A stretch of 51,695 nt of DNA from NCBI GenBank assembly GCA_910584585.1, contig CAJUBP010000036.1:1-51695 (forward strand). The letters run 5' to 3'. The position numbers were made by a program, and so were the translations under genes. This stretch comes from an uncultured Lachnospiraceae bacterium. Lineage in GTDB: Bacteria > Bacillota > Clostridia > Lachnospirales > Lachnospiraceae. Below, piece by piece: positions 7,634 to 17,043 of the stretch. Each line of letters starts with the position of its first letter. Position 1 is the first letter of the stretch. The notes beneath the pieces were generated by a model. That model ran no database searches and had not been told where the DNA came from. It was given only the letters and a program-made list of their open reading frames with translations.

Positions 7634-9767
7634 CTATGCGGAATGCGTTTTTTCTTTCTGGCGCTCCCGCAAAATTGCTTCCAGTTCCGCACGGTCTGTG
7701 GTAATCGTTTCCTGTTCTTCTTTGGAAGCTTTAATCACTACTGGCACCTTGTTATTGTTGGAATAGACCAGTGCTTCGCCTCGTTCAAATCTTGTGATAG
7801 AGCGAACCTCTGTCTTTGTCAGCTTCAGGACATCCTGGACATAACGAGCTTCATCCGGCTCCAGATTCAAAATGATTTTGTTTTTGGAGTTATTTACGAT
7901 AGCCTTTCCGTATTTTCCGTCCTCCAGACTGAAAAAGTCCGATAAATCCTGTGTGGCAGAAATAGCCGCGCCGCCAAAGCCTCGTATCGTCTTAAAAATT
8001 GTCAGGCAGAACTCTGCCGCCTGCTTATTGGAGGATGCGCCCACCAGCTGCCAGATCTCATCAATCATGATGGCTTTCTTTTTTGTCCTGTCCGCTTTCA
8101 CATTGTCCCAGACATAATCCAGGGCGATCATCATGCCGACGGGAAGCAGCTTGCCCTTCAGCTCGGACAGATCCAGCACAATATATTTATTGCTCAGATC
8201 CACATTGGTCTGCTGATTGAAGGACTGCGCTGAACCGGTAACAAACCGGCTTACAATCACGGCAATCCTCTGCGTCATCGGATTCTCCAGAAGGTTCTTA
8301 TGCAGGTCTCCGAGGATAGGCATTTTCTTCATTTTGGGCGGCGCCGCTGGTGCCAAGCAGGTTCAGGTTGGCATTCTTATTTTTCTTCGTATTAAACAAA
8401 TCCACAATGCACAATGAATTGTTATGCCGGTTGACGCCCAGCAGCACGCCCGTATCATCCGACATCTCAAAGCTCGTAAACATATAGGTTGACGCTGCGC
8501 CGCTGATCAGCACATTCCTCTGAGATTTTTTCTCTAAAGAGGGAGCAATTTTCAAAAACGGCATCACGGACCGAAGGGCTGCTTCCTGCTGGAAGTTGCA
8601 GTCGCTGATATACATGTCCATGGATTTGAGCATATCGGAAATCTGCTGTTTCCGCCACACCAACTCCTCGTAGTTTTTGGCTGAAACCGTAACAAACACC
8701 GACATATAAAACAACTCCTCATTGTTATTGGCAATCCCATGCTTGATGAAATAGCCCGCCTGAATGGAGTTTGTCAGCTCATCATAATCGGTGCTGGTAT
8801 CCTGCATACTTTTAAGTTTGGTACGGTTCAGACGGATGCGCTGCGCCACCTTGTCGATGGTCTTACTCCGGTTCTCCCGACGGAGATGCACATCAATGTC
8901 AATCCCTTCGCCTGCATTGATCAAAGCCGACATCCAACCTGCACGCACCATACCGGGATAGCCGTTGCCCTTGATATATAAAAACGAGTAGTACAGCCCG
9001 TCCATAATGATGTAGTTATAATGTGTCAGGTCAATTCCACGCGGCGATAAAAAGTGGGCCATCCGGATATGTGGAATCTGGTCAACCCCGATAATCTTAT
9101 TCTTTGCCGCCATAGTATCCACAACTACCCGGTTTACTCTTGAGGAGAATGGCTCGTCCACACAGGAATGGCGGTTAAAGAACATATACAAGATTTCCGC
9201 TGTCGCTTCATCCGGATCCTTTGGCTGCAAAATAGAATTGCCGCATTGCAGAAAGTATGCCTTTGCATTCTGCTCTGCCGTCTGCAGCATCCCATAAATC
9301 TGGGAAAAATCGTCATTGTCGCCGCGCCTTAATTCCTCATACTGAAAAATCAAAAAGAAGCGCCTTGTCAGCGCCTCCCTGCTTCCTACATCCTTGATCA
9401 GACGGATATATCCTTCACCAAGCGATTTACACTGCTCATTCTCTTCCTCTGCAAGCTCCTCCTGAATCATCGCCACATGCTTATCGGAATCCGCTTTTCG
9501 GGTAATGCTCTTAAACTGCAGATGCATGGGCGAGATTTTCAGCCAGTTGGCAAAGGATGAAATAATACTGAACTGTTCTTCGCCGGAACGGAGCATAAAG
9601 TTGATCGGCTCAATCTCCAAAATCTTGATGAACCTGCCGTCCGTTGTCTCCACAATTCCGTGCGTAATGCTCTTGATCGGAATGAAATCCTGCACGAAAT
9701 CAAGCTTTTCCGGTCTTTTTCTTTGCTTTGCCGCCTTTTTTCTTTTTGCGGAGCTGCTTCGGATCAT
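7634..9767 (-). pseudogene. virB4: VirB4-type conjugation ATPase, broken by internal deletion and frameshift
   Basis: The first frame (9767 to 8298, 489 codons) is the N-terminal part of a VirB4/TraC-like ATPase and ends in the Walker A lead LLGTSGA, then goes out of frame. The next frame (from about 8356 to 7634) resumes with KMPILGDLHKNLLENP. It contains the Walker B region KKAIMIDEIWQLVG, the ISATQDLSDF motif and the usual C-terminus. In intact relatives about 130 residues lie between these two points, including the rest of Walker A. A deletion with frame change near 8335 therefore removed the nucleotide-binding loop. The protein normally powers the type IV secretion channel; here it cannot be functional. 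Its loss indicates that this transfer module is dead. Confidence 0.85.
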
Positions 9768-9987
9768 AATGATATCCCACCCTTCTGAAATGTAATTTTC
9801 TCTTTGTTGTCATATAGCAAACAATATGGCTCAGGTATTGAAAAAGGGAGTATCCGTCAATCCCCATCATAGCGACAATGGCCGTTGGCAGGAGCGTCAC
9901 GGTCATAACGACAATGCGTATGGTTCCCGGCATGGGAATCAGCATCAGCTCCGGATATCCTAAAAGTACCACCAAACGCAGCCGCAT
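9700..9987 (-). CDS. PrgI family protein, C-terminal part
   Basis: The readable portion (YPELMLIPMPGTIRIV onward) holds two hydrophobic stretches, then IDGYSLFQYLSHIVCYM and a basic tail rich in Lys. This is the usual end of PrgI-type inner-membrane proteins encoded directly before virB4. The family's N-terminal section is missing. The DNA just upstream belongs to another gene in a different frame, suggesting a deletion junction near 9970. It overlaps the start of virB4 by about 70 bases, more than is normal. Confidence 0.5.
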   Translation of the reverse strand: MRLRLVVLLGYPELMLIPMPGTIRIVVMTVTLLPTAIVAMMGIDGYSLFQYLSHIVCYMTTKRKLHFRRVGYHYDPKQLRKKKKGGKAKKKTGKA

Positions 9988-10138
9988 TAGCTGCCTGTTC
10001 TGCTCCTTTTGTGGCAGTCTGCTTCACAGCCTCCTGCCCAGCCTGTCTGGCGGCTTTTGCCATCTGGCCGGCTGCCTGTCCGTAATTGTCAGATCCATCA
10101 CCAATCTGCTGCTTTGACGGTTCAGCCATTTTCATCAC
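9857..10138 (-). pseudogene. N-terminal fragment of a conjugative-element protein fused to prgI DNA
   Basis: The first about 55 codons (AEPSKQQIGDGSDNYGQAAG, then an Ala/Gln-rich helix ending AANAAAFGG) match the start of a large protein that in related elements lies elsewhere in the transfer cluster; I recall it as the lead of a C40 peptidase-type protein. The remaining codons are prgI DNA read out of frame. A good ribosome binding site and ATG overlap the end of virB6. This is best read as a deletion fusion. Confidence 0.4.
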
Positions 10139-11933
10139 CTCCTATATCAAGCTGCTGTGCCACAGCATATTTTCCTATTACCTGATAATCACCGCGTGGA
10201 GCAGCATACTGCGTGGTATCATAAAACATCGTACCAGAACCGTTTTCATGACGGACTTCAAAATGAACGTCTGCACGACCAGATCCGTCCACAGAGGAAA
10301 TCTGCTGCTCATATCCGGGCATAAACTGCTGGAATTGCGCCTGGTTATACATAGCTGCTGCATCACCGGATTCAAATCCCGGAGTTTCAGCGTGTTGCTG
10401 CATGGCATACCAGTCTATGCCGTTTGCCGACTGCATAATCGTATGTGGTGCATCCGGCTCGTCATAATAAGCGCTGTTATACCACATGGTATTGCCACCA
10501 TCGGCTCCGCTTGCTTCGATAACGCCGTCTCCAACGGTTCGGAGTGTTGTGCCTTCCGCTGCATCCGGGAATACCTGTGCAACCTGAGCCGCCTCAGAAA
10601 TATCTCCCGTAAATGCAGGCGCATCATAAAATGCTCCCGCTCCTGCCCCGGATGCCATCTGTTACCACTGACTGCCATCCGATGCCGTCACAACAGAATG
10701 CGGTCCTTCTGGCTTATCAAACTAGGCTGCATTATACATTTCCACATTAGAACTCTGACCGCTTGCAGATGTAGCCACAGTACTGATCTGACCTCCGGAT
10801 ATCTGCGTATCCTTTAACTTATACCCATCAAGCTGCGGCATATAGTTGCCAAGGCTGCGGTCTGCGATATCCCCGGCTATACTGCCGGATACATTTGGGC
10901 TTCTGGACGCAACCGAAGAAATAGATTCCCCGGTAAGTGTCGCACCGTTACGGGCCGCCATTCCGCCAAAAGCACGGCCTACAAAACCAACGCTTCCGCC
11001 TCCTTTGAATATGCTTCCGGCGCTTCTTGCACCGTCACCAACACCGCTGATTACTCTTGCCGCCATCAAAAGCTCCATACCCATACTGGAACCGGTCTGG
11101 GCCACATTCAATCCCATCGCCGCCAGATACGAATCAAATTTCTGTGCCGTCTTTAAGAATGCAAGAGCGCAGAACAGCCAAAGGAAAATACTGCCCTGGC
11201 CGGTTGATAGCGCACCACCGTTTCCCATATACTGTCCTACGGAAGAATTGAACCCCCGCAGGAACCATACATTCATTACAAGCAGAAGCAGCTGGGAACC
11301 TACCATCCTACACCAGCTTTTGAATACCGGTGCCGTTGTTTTGGATGCTCCCATGGAAAATGCCAGAGGGGAAGTGTAGCAAAGAACGCCCACCACGATA
11401 TATCTCTCTACCGTTTCAAGCAGCAATTTGAAATAATTCCATCCCAGGGAAATCTCCAGGATAATCAAAAGCAGCAACCCTACCACAGACACCACTGCGA
11501 CAATCGTGGTCAGCCCATTGGACAACGCCTGCTCCACACCGGCAAAGGTAAAATCCTCCGCCGTCATACTGATATCCATAAGCGCCGTATAAGGCGCTCT
11601 GGCAATATCCAGCGTAATCATAAAGATTGGCTTGGCGTACCCAATAAGCAATGCAAAGATAGAGCTCCTCGCAAGCAGCGTCCACGGATTCTCCGCTTCC
11701 GTAATCGGCCCGCCAAACACACGGAACAACTGCCATACCGTAATCAGGAACAACACCGCCCATACTGTGTATTGCATGACCGTAAAGGCTTTTGATACAA
11801 ATGGGAAATACTCTTCCATCGCTGTCATATCAGTTCCAAGTGCCTGAAGGAACAAACCGGAAACTGCATCCATCATCTGAGATACAATGCTGCTGATCCA
11901 GCTGACAATTCCTTCAAATATTCAGTCAAGCAT
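10122..11933 (-). pseudogene. virB6: VirB6/TrbL-like conjugation membrane protein with three in-frame stops
   Basis: Translation would start at 11933 behind GGGAGGTGATGAAAG, but codon 4 is TGA (11922-11924), followed in frame by IFEGIVSWISSIVS. The long middle frame (11876-10722) carries about six membrane helices typical of VirB6/TrbL channel proteins. It ends in a Gly/Ser-rich region cut by TAG (10722-10724). Nineteen codons later there is a TAA (10662-10664). The frame then continues to 10122 with a repeated tail. Aligning two tail repeats (YNAA-stop-FDKPEGPH and YNSAYYDEPDAPH; SQW-stop-QM and DWYAM) shows both late stops replace Tyr. The first stop sits where MLDW(I/F) is expected. All three are ordinary nonsense mutations by this reading. 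Confidence 0.8.
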
Positions 11934-12032
11934 CTTTCATCACCTCCCATCCGGCTTGCTCATATGTGAATAACTCCTTTGCTATTTTTGTGATGTCCAC
12001 AGGCATACAAGGCCCGCGGATTTTACTCGTTT

Positions 12033-13019
12033 CTACCACTGCCTCCGGATATATACTCTTACCCTGGCAGTCAATCTACAGTTCTTACAATTCCTACACG
12101 GAGAAAGATACGCGCGTATTATAGGGTCAAAAAGTGCAACGCGGTTTTCAGGTTCATTTCCATTGGACTCATCTGCATCAGAGCCAGTTAATCGTCTGCT
12201 ATACCATGTAATAAGACGGTTGAGCTGCTCATGGTCCGAACCTCTTTTTTGCGTATTCACGCCCCAAATGCGTATTTTATCAAGAATACTTACAACATCC
12301 CCCTGAGTAGGCATTGAAACCGCTGTACCAGTTGGGTACAGTCTATTAAAAATGAGACAGCCATAGGATTCGGGCAGACGGTACAGAGCAAAGACATCCC
12401 CATGCTTCTGAAAAAACCTCCATACTTTCGTCTTTTCCCAGCCCCATCGCTGTCCCAAGGCTTCCAAAGTCAAAACGGCGCCGTATTTTCCATACTGGAC
12501 AGTTGGCGCTAAAAACGAGAACGCATTGTTTGTCTCTTCAAATACCGTGTGGCACCAAAGGTCAAGCCATGCGTCCGATTCCTCAAATTTATACTGCTTG
12601 GCGGCAAGCCGCTCCGTGATGCTGCGGGGAAGGCAGAGAAAACCATACCCCTCCGTAGCATAAACTGCTCCTTCCATACAAGCTTCTCCTGAGCATTTCA
12701 CAACCCAGTCTGTGACCTGATAGGTCAGCTTTTTCGTTTTTGCGTCCAATGTATATTCGATATACCCCAGCTCCGACAGCGCCTGAAGCGTTTCCAGCGC
12801 TTTAGAACGGCTTTTCACACCCAGTATACTCTTCAAGCCCACAATGCCTCCAGACCACATACCGGGGCTTACAGCGTTACTGTAGCCGCAATAGGAGGCT
12901 TGTCCTTTGCGGAACGCCGCACGGGATGCAAGCTTCGCCCAGTATCCCATAAGCCCTTTGCCTTGCGGCAGACGGTTACGGGGCAGTTTTACCCATTGAT
13001 ATTTCATTAAGCATTTCAC
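12033..13019 (-). CDS. Conserved DNA-binding-like protein of conjugative elements
   Basis: The roughly 328-residue protein (KYQWVKLPRNRLPQGKGLMG near the start, QYGKYGAVLTLEALGQRWGW and KTKVWRFFQKHGDVFALYRL later) is a hallmark gene upstream of virB6 in Firmicutes conjugative elements. Two winged-helix-like segments are visible, near residues 80-110 (KALETLQALSELGYIEY) and 185-225. The exact role is not established. The GTG at 13019 is preferred because GAGGAGGTGTCCGAT precedes it. A four-Cys tail (CRNCKNC) lies near the end. No internal stop is seen. The small Maff2/VirB2-like gene usually found between it and virB6 is absent from the 100-base gap. Confidence 0.65.
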   Translation of the reverse strand: MKCLMKYQWVKLPRNRLPQGKGLMGYWAKLASRAAFRKGQASYCGYSNAVSPGMWSGGIVGLKSILGVKSRSKALETLQALSELGYIEYTLDAKTKKLTYQVTDWVVKCSGEACMEGAVYATEGYGFLCLPRSITERLAAKQYKFEESDAWLDLWCHTVFEETNNAFSFLAPTVQYGKYGAVLTLEALGQRWGWEKTKVWRFFQKHGDVFALYRLPESYGCLIFNRLYPTGTAVSMPTQGDVVSILDKIRIWGVNTQKRGSDHEQLNRLITWYSRRLTGSDADESNGNEPENRVALFDPIIRAYLSPCRNCKNCRLTARVRVYIRRQW

Positions 13020-13120
13020 ATCGGACACCTCCTCTTCTTCTAAAAATGGGCACAAAAATAGGGCGACCTCTTTTTTCTTAAAGAAGCCGCCCTTCAGCTA
13101 TTCATATTAAATTCTTACCA

Positions 13121-13322
13121 TCAGACGAAAAGGCTCTCGGTTTTTATGCCTACAAGATACCAATCATCTCCCATTTCAATTCGTGTGGGAATCCATTTAC
13201 CATCTATATTGACATCCATGGTTGTCCCACAATGCAATCCACCGTAATAATCCTCCAGACTGAAACGGATTATCCATTCGACTACTTTGTAAATCTGGTA
13301 CCAGTACACCTTGTTTCATCAT
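13121..13322 (-). pseudogene. DUF5348 family protein, frameshifted near its start
   Basis: The intact part (FSLEDYYGGLHCGTTMDV, then GKWIPTRIEMGDDWYLVGIK) is the DUF5348 core. The expected start, MMKQGVLVPD, is present at 13322 but in another frame, so a single-base shift near 13280-13290 splits the gene. The family is a small protein of conjugative elements with unknown function. Confidence 0.55.
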
Positions 13323-13616
13323 ATCATCCTCCTCTTCAACAATAATCTCATCATCAGGTTCATATAAGCTCAAGCGCTTTTCTCTATCGTTACTTTTACA
13401 TTGCTGCCTGAGATATTCCTCAAATATACTGCGTCGTATCAAAACCTTTTTCCCGATTTTATATACGGACCCAGCCTCGTGTGCCATCCTTGTAAATACT
13501 TTTAAGCCAAGCCCGTAATAATCAGCGCCCTGATAGTAAGTAATAAAGTCCCGCTTTAGCATTTCAATATCTTCATCATCCAGCATATCTGAAAACATCC
13601 ATAGATTCCCGCTCAT
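13197..13616 (-). CDS. DUF6462 family helix-turn-helix protein
   Basis: Residues about 20-75 (FITYYQGADYYGLGLKVFTR, AGSVYKIGKKVLIRRSIFEEYL) match the DUF6462 excisionase-like fold, a small winged helix found near integrases and transfer genes. After an acidic run (DDEIIVEEEDD) the frame passes into the start of the DUF5348 gene, so the last about 40 residues are probably not native. The protein overlaps the stop of a second DUF6462 gene by four bases. The two paralogs in tandem suggest a regulatory pair for the element. Confidence 0.6.
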   Translation of the reverse strand: MSGNLWMFSDMLDDEDIEMLKRDFITYYQGADYYGLGLKVFTRMAHEAGSVYKIGKKVLIRRSIFEEYLRQQCKSNDREKRLSLYEPDDEIIVEEEDDMMKQGVLVPDLQSSRMDNPFQSGGLLRWIALWDNHGCQYRW

Positions 13617-13834
13617 TTTTCTTCCTCCTGCGACGCCAATGTACTCGGTTCATGGAAACGCTCCAGATACTCGTCAAAAATATCCCTGTTTATCAAAACC
13701 GTTCCATCCATCCGATAAATAGCTCCCGCTTCACTTGCCAGTTCGAGCAGCTTCTTGTGCTGGAGACTGTAAACTATTTCCGCATCCTTATACCGAAGGA
13801 ATTGTCGGCGCAGCCTCTTGGCACTTTCCTGCAC
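13613..13834 (-). CDS. DUF6462 family helix-turn-helix protein
   Basis: The 73-residue protein (RRQFLRYKDAEIVYSLQHKK, AGAIYRMDGTVLINRDIFDE) is a compact DUF6462 member, similar in fold to excisionases. The assigned start is GTG at 13834. A run of nine A bases just upstream makes the true start uncertain and could hide a frameshift. It heads the minus-strand transfer gene string. Confidence 0.65.
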   Translation of the reverse strand: MQESAKRLRRQFLRYKDAEIVYSLQHKKLLELASEAGAIYRMDGTVLINRDIFDEYLERFHEPSTLASQEEEK

Positions 13835-14319
13835 ATCATTTTTTTTTCAAATCATAATATGACTTTGTGTTTTCGCTGATCATAAGTTTTAAACCCTTTC
13901 TTTCATTGATTTGACAATATGACAGAAATCGTGCCTAACGAAAAAGAGAACACCTTCTGAAATTTCTTTCAAAAAGTGTTCTCTTAACAGCGAGTGCTGC
14001 ATTGCGTTTCTGCTTTTCAACTATTCATCCTGCGTCGTAATCCTTCGTATTTATACGAAAAATTGTTGTCAGTTTGTTGTCAACTTGGATTTGAAGTGCC
14101 GCAAACCCGCATAAATACTGGGTTTATTTGTCTAAGGTTTTCATCGTAGGGAACGTAAATATGTCCGTTAACATATCTGTCCATCTCCCTATATAACCCT
14201 GCTTTACAACATATTCCCATCTTCCCGTAATCCCACAGATATCCACGAATCTATATATCTGTAGAAAAATTGGTTCAGAATTGGTTCAAGAATGGTTCAA
14301 AGAACCTATATTTCCCAAC
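13835..14319. other. Gene-free stretch with integrase-tail-like repeats
   Basis: No convincing gene lies here. It holds a terminator (13944-13985), the doublet TTGTTGTCAG/TTTGTTGTCAAC near 14066-14085, and a triple repeat of TGGTTCA near 14272-14298. Read on the minus strand these give TTTGAACCATTCTTGAACCA and GTTGACAACAAACTGACAAC, which resemble the repetitive 3' ends of tyrosine integrase genes. Confidence 0.4.
13944..13985 (-). terminator. Stem-loop terminator
   Basis: AAGAGAACAC (13944-13953) pairs with GTGTTCTCTT (13976-13985). On the minus strand the stem is followed by TTTTTCG, so it would end transcripts coming from the right. Confidence 0.55.
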
Positions 14320-15135
14320 TCAGTCTAATGCCCTCTCTTCTGCCAGTTTTTCAATTTCCTCAATTGGAAGTTCCGTACCCTTTGCAATCTTTTCATATGA
14401 TAATTCTCCCATCAAAATGAAAGAGCGGGCAACATTCTTCCTTGCTGCCAAATCGGCTTCGTTTCTCATGTCTTCCATACTTCTACACATTTCTTCCACT
14501 CCTTTCGGGTTCTCTTTCAGATAACGTGTGCGTTCCGCCATCAAAGAGAAATTCATATCTTTCGCATCTGTACAATTGAAATCATGCATTAGTTTTCCCA
14601 AATCTGAATCCCCTCGGTATTCACCGTTTACATACAGGATATGTTCCCCATCTTCAAAATTTTTACCCGTTGTCAAGTTCACTCTCTCTACAATATAAAA
14701 CGGTTCCCCTTTTCCGTAAAAATCTTTTTCTGTAATAAAAATTGTATATGTTTCCGGCAGTTCCTTAAATTCCTGCCCTGCATCCAGATTCTCAATATCC
14801 ATTACGCTGGAATGGTATCTTGCCCTATGCGGATCCGCGCCTTTATCCGTTCGCTGGATTTCCAAATCATACTTTTTGTTTTCTGAGTCTCTTCCATATG
14901 CATCCAGGCATATGGAACGCGCTCCACCCAGCCTTTTCATATCCTTCTGTGTCTGGCAGTCAGTGATAACCAGATCTTTTTTCCCTATGATTATCCGCAG
15001 TACCTGTTCTGCCAGAGGGATGTTATCTTTAAAAAGACAGCGCATAAAGTCATCATCTATAGGCCTGAGTTCTTTTAAACGCTGTAAATCTTCCTGATGC
15101 TCACGTTCTTTTCTCTGCTGTTTCGTCTCATTCAT
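14320..15135 (-). CDS. Rpn-type PD-(D/E)XK nuclease family transposase-like protein
   Basis: The 271-residue protein matches the PDDEXK_2 / Rpn group. It has LRPIDDDFMRCLFKD near residue 25, a nuclease core with LDAYGRDSENKKYDLEIQ (Asp, then Glu-x-Gln) near 92-110, FITEKDFYGKGEPFY, and a helical tail (EEMCRSMEDMRNEADLAARK). Rpn proteins promote recombination or are solitary DNA-damaging nucleases in phage defence; the role here is unknown. GAAGGTGGGGAT precedes the ATG. It stands alone between two terminators next to an integrase, a common position for such genes. Confidence 0.85.
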   Translation of the reverse strand: MNETKQQRKEREHQEDLQRLKELRPIDDDFMRCLFKDNIPLAEQVLRIIIGKKDLVITDCQTQKDMKRLGGARSICLDAYGRDSENKKYDLEIQRTDKGADPHRARYHSSVMDIENLDAGQEFKELPETYTIFITEKDFYGKGEPFYIVERVNLTTGKNFEDGEHILYVNGEYRGDSDLGKLMHDFNCTDAKDMNFSLMAERTRYLKENPKGVEEMCRSMEDMRNEADLAARKNVARSFILMGELSYEKIAKGTELPIEEIEKLAEERALD

Positions 15136-15193
15136 ATCCCCACCTTCTTTCCATTATCGTTTACCTTTTTCTATTATAATCTGAAAACATTGG

Positions 15194-15239
15194 AAAAACA
15201 ACAGCGACAGGCGATTTTATGTTGTCTGCTGTTGTTTTT
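15194..15239. terminator. Bidirectional terminator between integrase 1 and the Rpn gene
   Basis: AAAAACAACAGC (15194-15205) and GCTGTTGTTTTT (15228-15239) form a perfect 12-pair stem with A-rich and T-rich outer sides, so it can work in both directions. The rest of the 15136-15514 gap shows no gene. Confidence 0.7.
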
Positions 15240-15514
15240 CATATATACGCTCATCTTTAAGTTATAATGCTATGGCTTTTTTTCATGCCAACCATTTACC
15301 GTATACTCTGAATGCCAGCTCCGATTCTCTGCCGAAGATATTCAATTATATTTGGCAGCGGAAATATAGCAGACAGAATGCTTCCTGAACCGTTTGCTTT
15401 TCAGGATAAAATGCCAACTGTCTCGGCTTGCTAAAGATACTGGCATATTTGTCTGTGTCCGGAAGAAATCTTTTCTTTTCCGGGACATAAATTTACATTC
15501 CTTATTCTTAAATC

Positions 15515-16753
15515 TCACTCCTTCTTTGCTTGTTTTCCTTTGCTCATCTTTTCCTGAAGATTGCCAAATTCCCGCTGTTTCAATTCGTTTGTTACATCAG
15601 TATAAACATCCATGGTGGTAGAAAAATCCTTATGTCCTAAAGTATCCTGTATAACCTTGAGATTCACCCCTGCTTCCACCAACCTTGTTGTAAAAGTATG
15701 CCGCAGACTATGGCAGGTAAATCTCGGCAGCAGAACGGGATTTTTTTCTTTCCGGGCAAATTGCAAATCGTTGCAGTCCCGGATAATCCTTCGGAGCGCC
15801 TTATTCAAAGTCCCCTGGTGCTGCAGATTCCCAAACCTGTTAATGAAAATAAAATCTGTGTATCCGTCCACCGCAGCATTGCATTTCAGACCATTCAATT
15901 CCTGATAGTGCTTTTCCTCCATAAACGCTTCTTTTACATCTTCCAACATGGGAATTGTACGGTTCCCTGCTTTTGTCTTTGGCGTATGCACACTGAAATA
16001 GCACCCTCCCTCTACATGGTCATAATAAACCAATGTATGATTTACTTCAATAATTTCCTTTTCCAAATCAATATCCTGCCAACGCAATCCTGTAATTGCT
16101 CCAACCCTCATTCCTGTATTTGTCATAATAGAAAAGATTGGATACCAGTGGTGGTATGGCGTGTCCTCCCTGCGCAGAAAATTCAGAAATAACTCCTGCT
16201 CTGGCACTGTAAGCGCCTTTTTGCGCTCACGTCCAATATTATGCGACTGCTTTAATTCCTTCAATAAATTATCGGAAATGTTCATCCTGATATAACCGTC
16301 TTCCACAGCGACAGTCAAAACCTGATGCAGCACCGTATGTATATTGTCCATTGTCGCTATTTTCAACCTTCTTTCATCCACCAGCGAATTATAGAATGCT
16401 TTCAGGTCGGAACGTTTTAATGTCGTGATGCGGAGCATGCCAATCTCCGGGCTGACAAAGTTCCGGTACATATAGCAGTAATTCTGATAAGTGTTTTCTT
16501 TCAACCCCCTCTTCAATCTGCCCCATAATTCAAAAATATCATCCAATGTGACATTTTGGGCGTCTGTGCGTATGCCATCAGATTTATCTCTGGCAATCCG
16601 TTCCTCCCGTTTTCGAAGTTCTTCTAATGTGCCTGCTGTGATGGTATGCCGCTTTCCTTTCTTGTCAGTGTAACGGTATTGGAAATAACCATCCGGGCGT
16701 TCTGATTCACCGGTTTTCAGCAGGCGGTGCTTTTTATCATATCGCTTTTCCAA
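15515..16753 (-). CDS. int: Tyrosine recombinase, Tn916-type integrase
   Basis: The protein has an arm-type DNA-binding N-terminus (YFQYRYTDKKGKRHTITAGT) and a SAM-like core-binding domain (ENTYQNYCYMYRNFVSPEIG). The catalytic domain has Arg in NTGMRVGAITGLRWQD, His-x-x-Arg in CHSLRHTFTTRLVEAG, and His/Tyr in LGHKDFSTTMDVYTDV. I favour the TTG at 16753, behind AAAGGAGAGACGA, over an in-frame ATG at 16792. The length of about 412 residues fits the family. It lies just after an excisionase, the usual int/xis end module, and would integrate and excise a conjugative element. All catalytic residues are present. Confidence 0.92.
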   Translation of the reverse strand: MEKRYDKKHRLLKTGESERPDGYFQYRYTDKKGKRHTITAGTLEELRKREERIARDKSDGIRTDAQNVTLDDIFELWGRLKRGLKENTYQNYCYMYRNFVSPEIGMLRITTLKRSDLKAFYNSLVDERRLKIATMDNIHTVLHQVLTVAVEDGYIRMNISDNLLKELKQSHNIGRERKKALTVPEQELFLNFLRREDTPYHHWYPIFSIMTNTGMRVGAITGLRWQDIDLEKEIIEVNHTLVYYDHVEGGCYFSVHTPKTKAGNRTIPMLEDVKEAFMEEKHYQELNGLKCNAAVDGYTDFIFINRFGNLQHQGTLNKALRRIIRDCNDLQFARKEKNPVLLPRFTCHSLRHTFTTRLVEAGVNLKVIQDTLGHKDFSTTMDVYTDVTNELKQREFGNLQEKMSKGKQAKKE

Positions 16754-16806
16754 TCGTCTCTCCTTTCTCGAAAGGCCATGGAGAACACCCACGACCTTTC
16801 TTAAAA

Positions 16807-17043
16807 TTAAATGGAATATAGGCTATCCAAATACTGTTCCAATTTGCTGCGTTTAAACATGCGCTTGCTTCCATTCCAAAGAACAAACTCGCAATTCTCA
16901 GAATTGCTGAGTTCCCTTAATGTCTGTTTGCCAAGCCCAGTGTACTGCGATGCCTCCGGCAGCGTTAGAAGAAATTTCTGGCCTAACCCCACATTCGCTT
17001 TCTCCATGCCTTCTGCCTTTTCTATGTTATTTGCTCGCTTCAA
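16807..17043 (-). CDS. xis: Excisionase
   Basis: The 78-residue protein has a MerR-like winged helix (LLTLPEASQYTGLGKQTLRE, then FVLWNGSKRMFKRSKLEQYL), as in Tn916 Xis-type excisionases. It sits 54 bases upstream of the integrase on the same strand, so the two are coexpressed. It would bind next to the attachment site and direct excision. Confidence 0.88.
   Translation of the reverse strand: MKRANNIEKAEGMEKANVGLGQKFLLTLPEASQYTGLGKQTLRELSNSENCEFVLWNGSKRMFKRSKLEQYLDSLYSI

Noticed and set aside
5657..11933. Stop-codon reassignment or programmed read-through in the transfer module
   Set aside because: TAG, TAA and TGA all occur, alongside deletions and frameshifts, and neighbouring genes end normally at the same codons.
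14066..14298. Possible CRISPR-like short repeats
   Set aside because: Two or three tandem units without uniform spacers; better explained as integrase 3' end repeats.
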